A DNA stretch of 64,000 nucleotides, from NCBI GenBank assembly GCA_903843705.1, contig CAIMQW010000093.1:1-64000 (forward strand), given 5' to 3'. Numbering within the stretch: the stretch's first letter is position 1; each line of letters opens with the position of its first letter. The notes beneath the pieces are model-generated. The model saw nothing but the letters and a program-made list of their open reading frames with translations. It was not told where the DNA came from and searched no databases. The stretch is from an uncultured Holophagaceae bacterium (lineage in GTDB: Bacteria > Acidobacteriota > Holophagae > Holophagales > Holophagaceae). The translations under genes and the position numbers were made by a program. Below, one piece after another: positions 1 through 8,703 of this stretch.

Positions 1-270
1 GGGCTTCTTGGCGGCGGCCTTCTTCGGCGCGGCCTTCTTCACGACGGCCTTCTTCACGGCCGGCTTCTTGGCGGCGGCCTTCTTCGGCGCGGCCTTCTTC
101 ACGACGGCCTTCTTCACGGCCGGCTTCTTGGCGGCGGCCTTCTTCGGCGCGGCCTTCTTCGGCGCGGCCTTCTTCGGCGCGGCCTTCTTCACGGCCTTCT
201 TCACAGCCGGCTTCTTGGCGGCGGCCTTCTTCGGGGCGGCCTTCTTGGCAGCTGGCTTCTTGGGGGCAGC
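1..270. repeat. 60-bp tandem repeat (plus partial units) encoding AVKKAVVKKAAPKKAAAKKP on the minus strand
   Basis: Bases 2-60 and 62-120 are identical; 121-270 carry further partial units (KKAAP, KKAAA, KKPAV). Confidence 0.95.
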
Positions 271-1296
271 CTTCTTCGCCGGCTTCGCAGCTTCGACGGC
301 GGGAGGGAGGAGGGGGGTTTCGGCCATGGGTGGCTCCTTTACGCCCTTTTGGGCGGGGTTGGAAGGGGTCGTGCGGGAAGAGGGTTTGCCCTTGGCATCC
401 TTCGCGCCAGGTTGGACCGGCTCTTTCCGCGGGGTGGATATGCGTTCCTTGGCCGCCGAAACGGCCGTGGGGGCTAGCGCCGCGTCTGCGGCAGAGCCGG
501 TCTTGCCCTTGGGCTTCGCGGCTTTTTTCGGGGGCTCCACGCCTGCCAGGATTTGGGCGAGGCGCTTGCCGGGATAGTAGTCATCGAGGAGGGCGTCGCC
601 GATCAAAAGGCCGTGGAGACCCAGGGCCTCCGCCTGCTTGATCTGCTCCAGACGCTGGATGCCGCCCTCGATCATTTTCAGGCAGCTCTTGGGGACTTTC
701 TTGACGAGCGCCACCGCCTGCTCCCAGGACGCTTCCCAGGTGTCGAGGTTGCGGCCCACGGCACAGATGATGTCGGCCCCGGCTTCGAGGGCGCGCTGCA
801 GCTCGGCCTCGGAGGTGGCCTCCACCACTACGTCTAGCCCCTTGCTGGTGGCAAACTTCAGGAGGGTCTGGAGGCGGTCCTGGGGCAGGAGCGCCGGCAT
901 CAGGAAGATGGCGTCGGCGCCGAGGATCTTGCTCTCCTCGACCTGGTACTCCTCGAAGATGAATTCACGACGGATCAGGGGCAGTTTCACTTGGGCGCGC
1001 ACCTCGGAGAGGTGTTTGTCATCGCCGAAATAGAGGAACTTGTCCGTGGCGACCGACAGGGCCCGGGCCCCGTTCTCAGCCAAACTCTTCGCGTGGGTGG
1101 AGGCTTTATAGGCTTCCCGGACCTGCCCGCGTCCCGGATCTCCTCCCGCAACTTCACCCAAGATGGTGATTCCAGGCTGGCTGAGCTCTTCTTTCAGCGA
1201 GTGGTGACCCTTGTAACCGTCCTTCACCGCCACGGGGCCCCTCTGCTTCTTGATTTCCACATCAAGGGCCTTAAAGATGGCGACTTTCTTTAGCAT
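1..1296 (-). CDS. TrpC (indole-3-glycerol phosphate synthase)-like domain fused in frame to histone H1-like Lys/Ala/Pro-rich tail (3' end outside window)
   Basis: Manual reverse-strand translation from ATG at 1296: MLKKVAIFKALDVEIKKQRG...GEVAGGDPGRG...LSVATDKFLYFGD...LPLIRREFIFEEYQVEESKILGADAIFL...VVVEATSEAELQRALEAGADIICAVGRNL...IEGGIQ...GLLIGDALL, then PPKKAAKPKGK...KKAAPKKAAAKKPAVKKAVVKK to base 1 with no stop. Not in the ORF track because it is open at the window edge. Confidence 0.85.
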   Translation of the reverse strand, partial: MLKKVAIFKALDVEIKKQRGPVAVKDGYKGHHSLKEELSQPGITILGEVAGGDPGRGQVREAYKASTHAKSLAENGARALSVATDKFLYFGDDKHLSEVRAQVKLPLIRREFIFEEYQVEESKILGADAIFLMPALLPQDRLQTLLKFATSKGLDVVVEATSEAELQRALEAGADIICAVGRNLDTWEASWEQAVALVKKVPKSCLKMIEGGIQRLEQIKQAEALGLHGLLIGDALLDDYYPGKRLAQILAGVEPPKKAAKPKGKTGSAADAALAPTAVSAAKERISTPRKEPVQPGAKDAKGKPSSRTTPSNPAQKGVKEPPMAETPLLPPAVEAAKPAKKAAPKKPAAKKAAPKKAAAKKPAVKKAVKKAAPKKAAPKKAAPKKAAAKKPAVKKAVVKKAAPKKAAAKKPAVKKAVVKKAAPKKAAAKKP

Positions 1297-1524
1297 TTAC
1301 CACGCTCCAAATCTCAGATACCTCACTGCTGGCCCTATGCGGAAGATCACTGGGCATTTTCCCTCTGATTCAACATGAAACCAGCGATCTGGATGAGGTC
1401 AACAGCAAAAAACAAAAAATCTTCATTTTTTTTGACGCTACTGCCTCGCCGAGTGCTCATTCTTTTCCGCTGTTCGAGACCCCGCAGTGCGCGACACTTG
1501 ATGAATCCGATGCCGAGGTACCCC

Positions 1525-2151
1525 ATGACGGTCCACCTGCTCGACCACCCTCTCGTCCACCACAAGCTCTCACTCATCCGCGACCGGAAGACGCCCGGCA
1601 GCTTGTTCCGCGCGCTCACGGAGGAAGTCGGGCTGTTGCTCGCCGTCGAGGCGACACGCGATCTGCCGACAGATTCGGTTGTCGTGGAAACGCCCCTTGA
1701 GCGGACAGGTACGCGCAGGCTCAAGCCGCTGGATCCCGTGCTGGTGCCCGTGCTCCGGGCCGGGCTCGGCTTGCTGCCGTCCTTCCTCAAACTTCTGCCG
1801 ACGGCGAAGGTCGGTCACCTCGGACTCTACCGGGACCACGACTCACTGGTGCCCGTGCCCTACTACCGCAATTTCCCCCCGCTCCTGGAAGCGCGTCCCG
1901 TGTTCGTGCTTGACCCCATGCTTGCCACGGGCGGGAGCGCCTCGGAAGCCGTGCGGCAGCTGAAGTCCGCTGGTGCGATCACCCTCACGCTGGTGTCCGT
2001 GCTGGCCGCACCCGAGGGCATCGAGCGGCTGAAGAAGGACCACCCCGACCTGACCATCGTCGTGGGCGCCATCGACCGCCAACTCAATGAGAAGGGCTAC
2101 ATCTTGCCCGGCCTTGGTGACGCGGGCGACCGACTCTTCGGCACCGCCTGA
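1525..2151 (+). CDS. upp: Uracil phosphoribosyltransferase
   Basis: MTVHLLDHPLVHHKLSLIRDRKTPGSLFRALTEEVGLLL...VLVPVLRAGLGLL...VLDPMLATGGSASEAV...GYILPGLGDAGDRLFGT; typical UPRT. Start taken at the internal ATG 1525. Confidence 0.95.
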   Translation: MTVHLLDHPLVHHKLSLIRDRKTPGSLFRALTEEVGLLLAVEATRDLPTDSVVVETPLERTGTRRLKPLDPVLVPVLRAGLGLLPSFLKLLPTAKVGHLGLYRDHDSLVPVPYYRNFPPLLEARPVFVLDPMLATGGSASEAVRQLKSAGAITLTLVSVLAAPEGIERLKKDHPDLTIVVGAIDRQLNEKGYILPGLGDAGDRLFGTA

Positions 2152-2153
2152 TC

Positions 2154-3566
2154 CTATTCTTTTTCGCGGCCGAAGATGCCCCGCAGCTTGCCCATCAGGC
2201 CACTCTGACCCTCGCGGGCAGCGGGCGGCTCGGGCTCCGGCCGTGACCATCCCGGGGGCACCGCCACCGAGGGGTCGAGCTCCAGCGCCCGGCGGATGCA
2301 GCCCTGGGCGTTGGCCCGGAAGCCCTTGCGATGATAGAGGTCGCCCATGAGAGCCCAGGGTTCAGCGGCCCGGGGGTTGAGACGGGAGGCCACCTGGAGG
2401 GCCTCGATGGCACGGGTCGACCAGGCCGGGTTGCTGATGCGCAGCCGCCCGAGCAGCAACCAGGTCTCGAAGGCCGCCGGGGACTCCCCGTCCAGCTTGA
2501 TGGCCTGCTCCAAGGCCCGGATGGCCTCGCTAGTGCGCTCCTGCATCACGTAGGACTTGGCCTTGATGAGCAACCGGCGGGCGCGCTCCTGGGGCGCCAA
2601 GGTCTCCTCATCCAGGGGCTCCTGTGTCATCGATGGGGACGATGGCGGCAGCGCCTCCGCGGTCAGTGGCGGCAAAGGCCTGGACGGCGTTGCAGGCAGC
2701 AGGTCTTCCTGGGCCAGCAGGAGTGGCTCGGGATCCGCCAGGAACTCGGCCTCCAACTCGATCTCGTATTCAAGCTCGAGTGGAGGAAGGAGTGTGGGCG
2801 GCGGCTCGATCACGACGGGTGGCGGCGGCGTCGGCTCGATGGGCATGAGGGGCAGGGCGCCTGCCACAAGCCTGATTCCGCCCAGGGCCCAGAGGGTGGC
2901 CACCAGTCGGGTGGCATCCTCCTGGGGGAGGCCCGCCAGGGATGCAATGGTGTTGCAGCCCAGTGGCTCCGTGCCCAGGAGGGTCAGCGCATAGGCCAGG
3001 GTGGGCGTAAGAGGGAGGTCGCTCAGCGACTCCAGGAGGTCCGGTCGGGCCTGCCAGCGCCAGTCAGGCTCGCTTTGGAACATCGCGATCAGCTCGCGGT
3101 CGATCTTAGCCTTCTGAAAGGTGTCCCAGACCAGCCGGCGGTGGCTCAGGTGGAACTGGTATTCACCCTTGATGACAGCGCCCGGGGTGGCCGGCAGCCA
3201 GGTCATGCGGAGGATGGGATGCTCCATGGCATGCAGCAGCACCGAGCCCAACAGTTCGTGGAGCTGTTCGTCCCGCTCCGTGGCCGTCAGGAGACCCCAC
3301 TGCACGACGCGATCCCCCACCCGTGCGCCCTCGCTGTCGTCCAGCAGCTCCTTCAGGGAGGCCATGTCCAGCACGCCCCGGCGGATCAGGAAGTTACCGA
3401 ACTGCTCGCCCACCGCATCGCTGCTCAGGTGATGGAGCTCGCCGTCCAGCCAGTGGAGCCGCCGGGTTCCATCGTTCTGCTCCAGCACCAGCACCCCCAC
3501 CGCTTCCTGCTGGTAGAGGGATCCCATGAGGGCCGGCAAAAAATGGCGCAGACGAACTTCGGGCAC
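2154..3566 (-). CDS. DUF4388-like N-terminal domain plus C-terminal TPR protein
   Basis: VPEVRLRHFLPALMGSLYQQEAVGVLVLEQNDGTRRLHWLDGEL...; C-terminal TPRs (AIRALEQAIKLDGESPAAFETWLLLGRL). GTG at 3566 has GGAG upstream. Confidence 0.65.
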   Translation of the reverse strand: MPEVRLRHFLPALMGSLYQQEAVGVLVLEQNDGTRRLHWLDGELHHLSSDAVGEQFGNFLIRRGVLDMASLKELLDDSEGARVGDRVVQWGLLTATERDEQLHELLGSVLLHAMEHPILRMTWLPATPGAVIKGEYQFHLSHRRLVWDTFQKAKIDRELIAMFQSEPDWRWQARPDLLESLSDLPLTPTLAYALTLLGTEPLGCNTIASLAGLPQEDATRLVATLWALGGIRLVAGALPLMPIEPTPPPPVVIEPPPTLLPPLELEYEIELEAEFLADPEPLLLAQEDLLPATPSRPLPPLTAEALPPSSPSMTQEPLDEETLAPQERARRLLIKAKSYVMQERTSEAIRALEQAIKLDGESPAAFETWLLLGRLRISNPAWSTRAIEALQVASRLNPRAAEPWALMGDLYHRKGFRANAQGCIRRALELDPSVAVPPGWSRPEPEPPAAREGQSGLMGKLRGIFGREKE

Positions 3567-3724
3567 TGAGGCTCCGGGAGTGCTACCTAGTTTGCACGTT
3601 CCGGACCGGGACGCCAGTCCCAGATGGAGGATTGTCCTGCAGTAATAATCCAATCAGCTTGGCCGCAGCCCCGTCTGGACCTATGCTGTCTCCCTGTCCT
3701 TGCCGCCGCCCAGAGAGGGCCCCG

Positions 3725-5389
3725 ATGTTCGAGAAGCTTGGAAAATTTGAGATAAGACGCGTGCTCGGCAATGGCGCCATGGGTGAGGTCTACCTCGGCA
3801 TCGACCCCTCCATCGGGCGTGAAGTGGCCATCAAGACCATCCTGCCAGCCGCGGCCCAGGGCGGCGATGCCAAGGAGCGCTTCGCCCGGGAGGCCCGGGC
3901 AGCGGGGGTGCTGAACCACCCTAACCTGGTGACCATCTATGAATTCGGAGAGGACCAGGGCGTCCTCTACATTGCCATGGAGTTCGTAAAGGGCCATGAC
4001 CTCGAGGACCTGCTCCGGGAGCAGTCTCTCACCCGCTCGGAGACCCTGGAAGTGCTGGCCCAGGTCTGCGACGGCCTGGGTTTCGCCCACCGGCAGCACA
4101 TCGTGCACCGGGATATCAAGCCCGCCAATGTGCGGGTGCAGCGGGACGGGAAGCGCCTCCATGCCAAGGTCATGGACTTCGGTGTGGCGAAGATCAGCAA
4201 CTCCGACATGACCGCCACGGGCATGGTCATGGGCACCGTGAGCTACATGGCGCCCGAGTACATCCGGACCGGCAAGCCTGACCCCCGCAGTGACCTCTTC
4301 GCCGTCGGTGTGATGCTCTACGAGGGCCTGAGCGGCCGGAAGCCTTTCTCTGGCGACACCACACCCACGGTGCTCTACAAGATCGTGAACGAGCCGCCAG
4401 ATCCCATCGACCTCGAGCAGCTGCACGGCATCAGCCCTGCGATCCGGTCAGTGCTGGATCGGTCCCTCTGCAAGAACCCCGACGAGCGCTTCCAGACGGC
4501 GGAAGACCTGGCGAAGGCCCTCCGCGCGGCCAAGGATCCCTCCTGGATGGGGCAGGTGGAGGACGCCACGGCGCGGCTCCAGGCCTCGGCACCCACGGCC
4601 CCGGCGGTGGTCCCGCCTCCTTCCGCGACCACCCAGCAGGTTTCCGCTGCCCCTCCGACCCCACCCCCCGCCGCGGTCGCCCCGCGCCCTGCCGCCGCAT
4701 CCGGCGCCGGGAGCAAGGGCTTGTGGCTGGGCCTGGCGGCCCTGCTGCTCGTCGGCGTAGGTGCTACCTCCTGGTGGGCCCTCCGGGGCCGGGCTCCACT
4801 CCCCGAGGGTGCGGTCAGCCCCGAGCCGAAACCAGCCTCTGTGTCGCAACAGGGCCCAGCCCCGGCCTCCCCGAACCCGGGGTCCCCGGTGGTCCCCAAG
4901 CCGGCGCCCGCGGGTCCCGCCCAGGTGGAATCCCCAGGGGTATCCAAGGCGGAGTCGAGGCCCGAGTCCCGGCCCGAGCCTCGACCTGAAACAGCGGTGG
5001 TCAAGGCGAAGCCCACCCCAGGAACAAAGGCGATCGAACAGCCGGATCTCTATCAGCCCGAGAAGCTCAACAAGCTTGAGGTCCACGAGCGCCTCAACCT
5101 CGGCAACGTCTCCCTCAGCGAGGCGATCCAGTTGGCAGACAGCCAACCCGAAAAGGCCATCCACGGCTTCCGTCAGGCCCTGAAGGCTGACCCCTCGAAC
5201 GTCAACGCCCACGCCTGGCTGGCGGTGGTCCTCTATGATCAGGGCCGCCAGGCCGAGTTCAACCAAGCGCTCCACCAAGCCCGCCGCCAGGGCATCCTCG
5301 GCCAGATGTCCTCCCGCAACGCCCGCTTCAGGTCCGTGCTCAATCAGGCCCGGCTCAGCGGGAAGCTGCCTTCCGACCTCGGGGACTGA
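3725..5389 (+). CDS. Serine/threonine protein kinase with TM segment and C-terminal TPR-like region
   Basis: MFEKLGKFEIRRVLGNGAMGEVYLGIDPSIGREVAIKTI, HRDIKPANV, DFGVAK; Pro/Ala linker; single TM LWLGLAALLLVGVGATSWWAL. Confidence 0.95.
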   Translation: MFEKLGKFEIRRVLGNGAMGEVYLGIDPSIGREVAIKTILPAAAQGGDAKERFAREARAAGVLNHPNLVTIYEFGEDQGVLYIAMEFVKGHDLEDLLREQSLTRSETLEVLAQVCDGLGFAHRQHIVHRDIKPANVRVQRDGKRLHAKVMDFGVAKISNSDMTATGMVMGTVSYMAPEYIRTGKPDPRSDLFAVGVMLYEGLSGRKPFSGDTTPTVLYKIVNEPPDPIDLEQLHGISPAIRSVLDRSLCKNPDERFQTAEDLAKALRAAKDPSWMGQVEDATARLQASAPTAPAVVPPPSATTQQVSAAPPTPPPAAVAPRPAAASGAGSKGLWLGLAALLLVGVGATSWWALRGRAPLPEGAVSPEPKPASVSQQGPAPASPNPGSPVVPKPAPAGPAQVESPGVSKAESRPESRPEPRPETAVVKAKPTPGTKAIEQPDLYQPEKLNKLEVHERLNLGNVSLSEAIQLADSQPEKAIHGFRQALKADPSNVNAHAWLAVVLYDQGRQAEFNQALHQARRQGILGQMSSRNARFRSVLNQARLSGKLPSDLGD

Positions 5390-6099
5390 TGCGCGCCAGG
5401 CAGACCAGAGGCCAGGATGCTCTTGAAACCCGCCTGGCCTACACCTTCTCGAACCGGGCCTTCCTGGTGGAGGCGCTCACCCATGCCTCGGCCACCAAGG
5501 GGCAGGACAACCAGCGCCTGGAGTTCCTGGGGGATGCCCTGCTCAACTTCACGATGGCCAGGATTCTCTTCGAAGCCCACCCGGATTGGCAAGAGGGCCC
5601 CATGAGCAAGCTGCGGGGCCTGCTGGTCTGCACGGAATCCCTGGCGGCGTGGGCCCTGGATCTGGGCCTGGATCAGCTCCTGAGTGCCGCCCACCCGCGC
5701 AAAGCCCCACCCATGGGTCCCAAGCCCCTGGCGGATGCCCTGGAGGCCCTGCTCGCCGCCATCTACCTCGATGCCCAGGCCGCTGGCGCAGATGCTGGGG
5801 CCACCGTGAAGGTCCTGGTCGAGGCGCGCTTCCGGGAGGACGTCCAGGCTGCCCGGGCCGACACCCTCACCCAGCGGGATCCCAAGACCCACCTCCAGGA
5901 AACGGCGGCCCGGCTCGGCCTTGCCGCTCCGGTCTATGTCCAGGTGGGGCAGGCCGGACCCGGCCACGCCCCCCGCTTCACCATGCGGGCCGCCATCGGC
6001 GAGCTCGCGACCGAGGCCGAGGGCCTCACCCGCAAGCGGGCCGAAAGCGATGCCGCCCGGAAGCTGCTGGACTTGATCGCGGCGCGGTCCCCCTCCTGA
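5389..6099 (+). CDS. rnc: Ribonuclease III
   Basis: QRLEFLGDALL signature, ADALEALLAAIYLD, C-terminal dsRBD DPKTHLQETAARLG... Confidence 0.92.
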   Translation: MRARQTRGQDALETRLAYTFSNRAFLVEALTHASATKGQDNQRLEFLGDALLNFTMARILFEAHPDWQEGPMSKLRGLLVCTESLAAWALDLGLDQLLSAAHPRKAPPMGPKPLADALEALLAAIYLDAQAAGADAGATVKVLVEARFREDVQAARADTLTQRDPKTHLQETAARLGLAAPVYVQVGQAGPGHAPRFTMRAAIGELATEAEGLTRKRAESDAARKLLDLIAARSPS

Positions 6100-6139
6100 T
6101 GCGTTACACTCCCATTGGCCTGTCGCCCAAGGTGAGCGC

Positions 6140-6856
6140 TTGAAGATCTACCCTACCTTGAACCTCCAGAACGGCCGTGTGGTCTCCACCGCAAGGGGCG
6201 TGACGTCCTGCGTGGAAAGTCCGCAGGAGCTGGCCGACCGCCTCATCGACGAGGGTGCCACCCGCCTGGCGCTGGTGGATGTCGATGCGGCCCTGGGCAA
6301 GGGCAACAACCGCGACATCATCGGCCAGGTCCTCCAGCGCTGCCGGACCCGGGACCGGAAGGTCTGCCTCCAGGTCGCGGGGGGCATTCGCAGCTCCGAT
6401 CAGGCGCAGTTCTTCCTTGATCTTGGCGCCAGCTGGCTGGTGGCTGGCACCATCCTCCACAAGTCCCCCATGGTCGCCGAGCAGCTCATGGCCCGGTTCC
6501 AGAACAACCTGGTCGCCGCCATCGATGCCCGGGGTGGGAAAGTCCACCGCTCTGGCTGGGTGGACCCCACCACCCAGAGCGCCCTAGAGCTGGCGCAGCG
6601 AGCCAAGGCCTACGGCTTCCGCCGCCTGCTCTTCGTGGACATCCCGGAGGATGCCGCCGCCGTCCCGGACTTCCAGACCGCCAACGAACTTGCGGCGGCC
6701 ACGGGCCTGCCCTTGATCATGGGCGGCAGCCTCACCGCTCCTGCCCACCTGAAGGCCCTGAGCTCTCACCCAAGCCTGAAGGGCGGGCTGGTTGACGCGG
6801 TGCTGTTCCGGCAGGATCCCCACCTCCTCGCCTTCCTCCAGGCCACCTGCGCCTGA
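6140..6856 (+). CDS. HisA-like (beta/alpha)8 protein, divergent
   Basis: TTG start; MKIYPTLNLQNGRVV...LALVDVDAALGKGNNRDII...CLQVAGGIRSSDQ...LVAGTI...AAIDARGGKVHRSGW; HisA layout but altered catalytic motifs. Confidence 0.75.
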   Translation: MKIYPTLNLQNGRVVSTARGVTSCVESPQELADRLIDEGATRLALVDVDAALGKGNNRDIIGQVLQRCRTRDRKVCLQVAGGIRSSDQAQFFLDLGASWLVAGTILHKSPMVAEQLMARFQNNLVAAIDARGGKVHRSGWVDPTTQSALELAQRAKAYGFRRLLFVDIPEDAAAVPDFQTANELAAATGLPLIMGGSLTAPAHLKALSSHPSLKGGLVDAVLFRQDPHLLAFLQATCA

Positions 6857-6869
6857 TCCGGGAGGGGCC

Positions 6870-8654
6870 GTGACCACACGGGAATCCGATTTCCTGGAAT
6901 CCCTTGGCGAGGCGGAGAGGATCCCCTTCCTGCACCTGGCCCTGGTTCGCTCGCAGCTCCCCTCCGAGAGCCAGATCAGCATGCTCGAGGGGTTGGCACG
7001 CACCCTGGCCTCGCCAAGGCTGCTTACGGTCATGGCCCGGACCCCCCACTGGCTAGCCCACTGGCCCATCCTGCTCGGCGTGGCCGAGAATGAGGCCACC
7101 CCGGAGGCCATTCGCCGCGATCTGGAGATGGTTGTTTCGCTCTTTGATCAGATGCGGGAGATGGACAAGGCCCCCGCCGAGGAGAAGGCCGAGCGCGCCG
7201 AATCCGTGAAGGCCCTCTACTCCCAGCTCAACGTCGGCCTGAAGCCCGTCGCCAAGCTCCTCGCAAAACAGCTGGCCAAGACGGTCAGCTCCACGGGAAC
7301 CACCCAGGAGCTGCCGGCCCTGCCGCCCGATCATCCGGACTGGGAGGCCCTGGCGGCCCTGCCGGCCCCCCTGCCTGACCAGCTCGTGGCGAAAGGCCTC
7401 GATCGTCCCCAGCGGCTCGACCAGGCGCGGCAGACCGCCCAGCCCGACGAGCTGCTCACCTTTCTCGTGGACGCGGATCCAGAGCTTCGCCACGCAGCGC
7501 TTCAGAACCCGATGGTGTCCGAGGACCTGGTCTGCCAGGCCCTGGCCCAGTCCGACGAGGCCGCCTTCTTCGAGGAGGTCTACGCCGAAGCCCGCTGGTA
7601 CTTCCGGGATCCCGTGCGGCAGAGCCTGCGGGAGGCCCCCGGCTGTCCGGGCGACCTCAGCCGGCGGACCGCCCTGGCCGAGCACTTGGTGGCGGTCTTG
7701 GAGCTGGGCGCCAAGGACCCTTCGAGCCTGCGGCGGATCGTGAGCCTGTTCACCCAGCTGGACGAGAGTGAGTACCAGTTCGTCACCTTCTGGGCGAAGC
7801 GCCACGCGCCGCACCTCCTCCGCGTGGTGAAGTACTTCTATGACCGCCTCCAGCGGCAGCGCTCGGGCTTCGCCTCTGCCCTGCCGGAACGGGGCGAAGA
7901 GGGCCGCTGGGCCACCCTGGAGGAGCGGGCCTTCCTCGCCACCCAGGCCACCCAGGAAGAGCAGATCAGCCAGGTGCTGAAGGATCCCGATCCGCAGGTC
8001 TTCCGGCTCGCCCTGGAGAACCCGGCCCTAACCCCGCGTTTGCTAGCCTCCACCCTCCCGGCTTTCTCCCGGGAGCGCGCCGAGGTGGTGGCAGGGCACA
8101 TGCTCTGGTCCCAGGATTCCCTGGTGGTCGAGGCCCTGGTCCACCACCCCGGACTCTCCGAGCCCTCGGCCCTCCGCCTCCTCGGCCGACTGGCTGGCAT
8201 CAAGGCCACCATCGAGGTCCTGCGGGATCCCCGGGTCCTGCACCTAGAGGTCAAGCGGCGGGCTCTCGAGACACTCCGCTCGCTCTACCTGGGCCTGCCT
8301 GTGGCTGACCGGATCACCGCCCTGCGCACCTCCGGCGGAGAGCTCATGCGCCACCTGCCCCAGGAGGTGCTGCAGGACGAGGAGACCCTCCTCCGGATGG
8401 TCGCCGACCGTCAGTTGGATCCAGGAATCCTCCTGCGCCTGGCCCGGAACAAGCTCACGCCCCGCAGCGTGCTCGGCCAGATCGCGGGGCACCCGGTGCT
8501 CATGGCCCACGCCGCGATCATGTCCGAGCTGCTGTTGAACCCGAAGACCCCCCGGGACTCCGCCCTGAGGATCTGGGGCCTGCTCTCCGAGGCGGAACAG
8601 CAGCAGATTCAGCGCAGCCCCCACCTGCCCGCCGCCCTCCGGGTCCTGGGCTGA
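6870..8654 (+). CDS. Uncharacterised alpha-helical repeat (HEAT/LRV-like) protein
   Basis: GTG start MTTRESDFLESLGEAERIPFL...; repeated LxxPxLxxRLLxxxL units; follows the HisA-like gene closely. Confidence 0.6.
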   Translation: MTTRESDFLESLGEAERIPFLHLALVRSQLPSESQISMLEGLARTLASPRLLTVMARTPHWLAHWPILLGVAENEATPEAIRRDLEMVVSLFDQMREMDKAPAEEKAERAESVKALYSQLNVGLKPVAKLLAKQLAKTVSSTGTTQELPALPPDHPDWEALAALPAPLPDQLVAKGLDRPQRLDQARQTAQPDELLTFLVDADPELRHAALQNPMVSEDLVCQALAQSDEAAFFEEVYAEARWYFRDPVRQSLREAPGCPGDLSRRTALAEHLVAVLELGAKDPSSLRRIVSLFTQLDESEYQFVTFWAKRHAPHLLRVVKYFYDRLQRQRSGFASALPERGEEGRWATLEERAFLATQATQEEQISQVLKDPDPQVFRLALENPALTPRLLASTLPAFSRERAEVVAGHMLWSQDSLVVEALVHHPGLSEPSALRLLGRLAGIKATIEVLRDPRVLHLEVKRRALETLRSLYLGLPVADRITALRTSGGELMRHLPQEVLQDEETLLRMVADRQLDPGILLRLARNKLTPRSVLGQIAGHPVLMAHAAIMSELLLNPKTPRDSALRIWGLLSEAEQQQIQRSPHLPAALRVLG

Positions 8655-8703
8655 TGGGAATAAACATTCAGCCCGCCCCTGCGTAGCCTCTCCAGGAGCC
8701 CCC

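Noticed and set aside
1-270. Tandem repeat as CRISPR array
   Set aside because: Units are contiguous with no unique spacers, and are an in-frame low-complexity coding repeat.
8-577. + strand 189-aa ORF of AAFFGAAFFTTAFF repeats (hydrophobic repeat protein)
   Set aside because: It is the antisense reading of the minus-strand Lys/Ala-rich tail; KKAAP repeats on the minus strand read as FF/GA repeats on the plus strand.
1297-1524. Defined promoter for upp or the TrpC-like gene (TTGACG near 1430)
   Set aside because: AT-rich region with a TTGACG hexamer but no convincing -10 at suitable spacing; not supportable without transcript data.
2331-3569. 412-aa + strand ORF
   Set aside because: Antisense shadow of the DUF4388/TPR gene in high-GC DNA; composition is Gln/Arg/Gly-rich with no recognisable domain.
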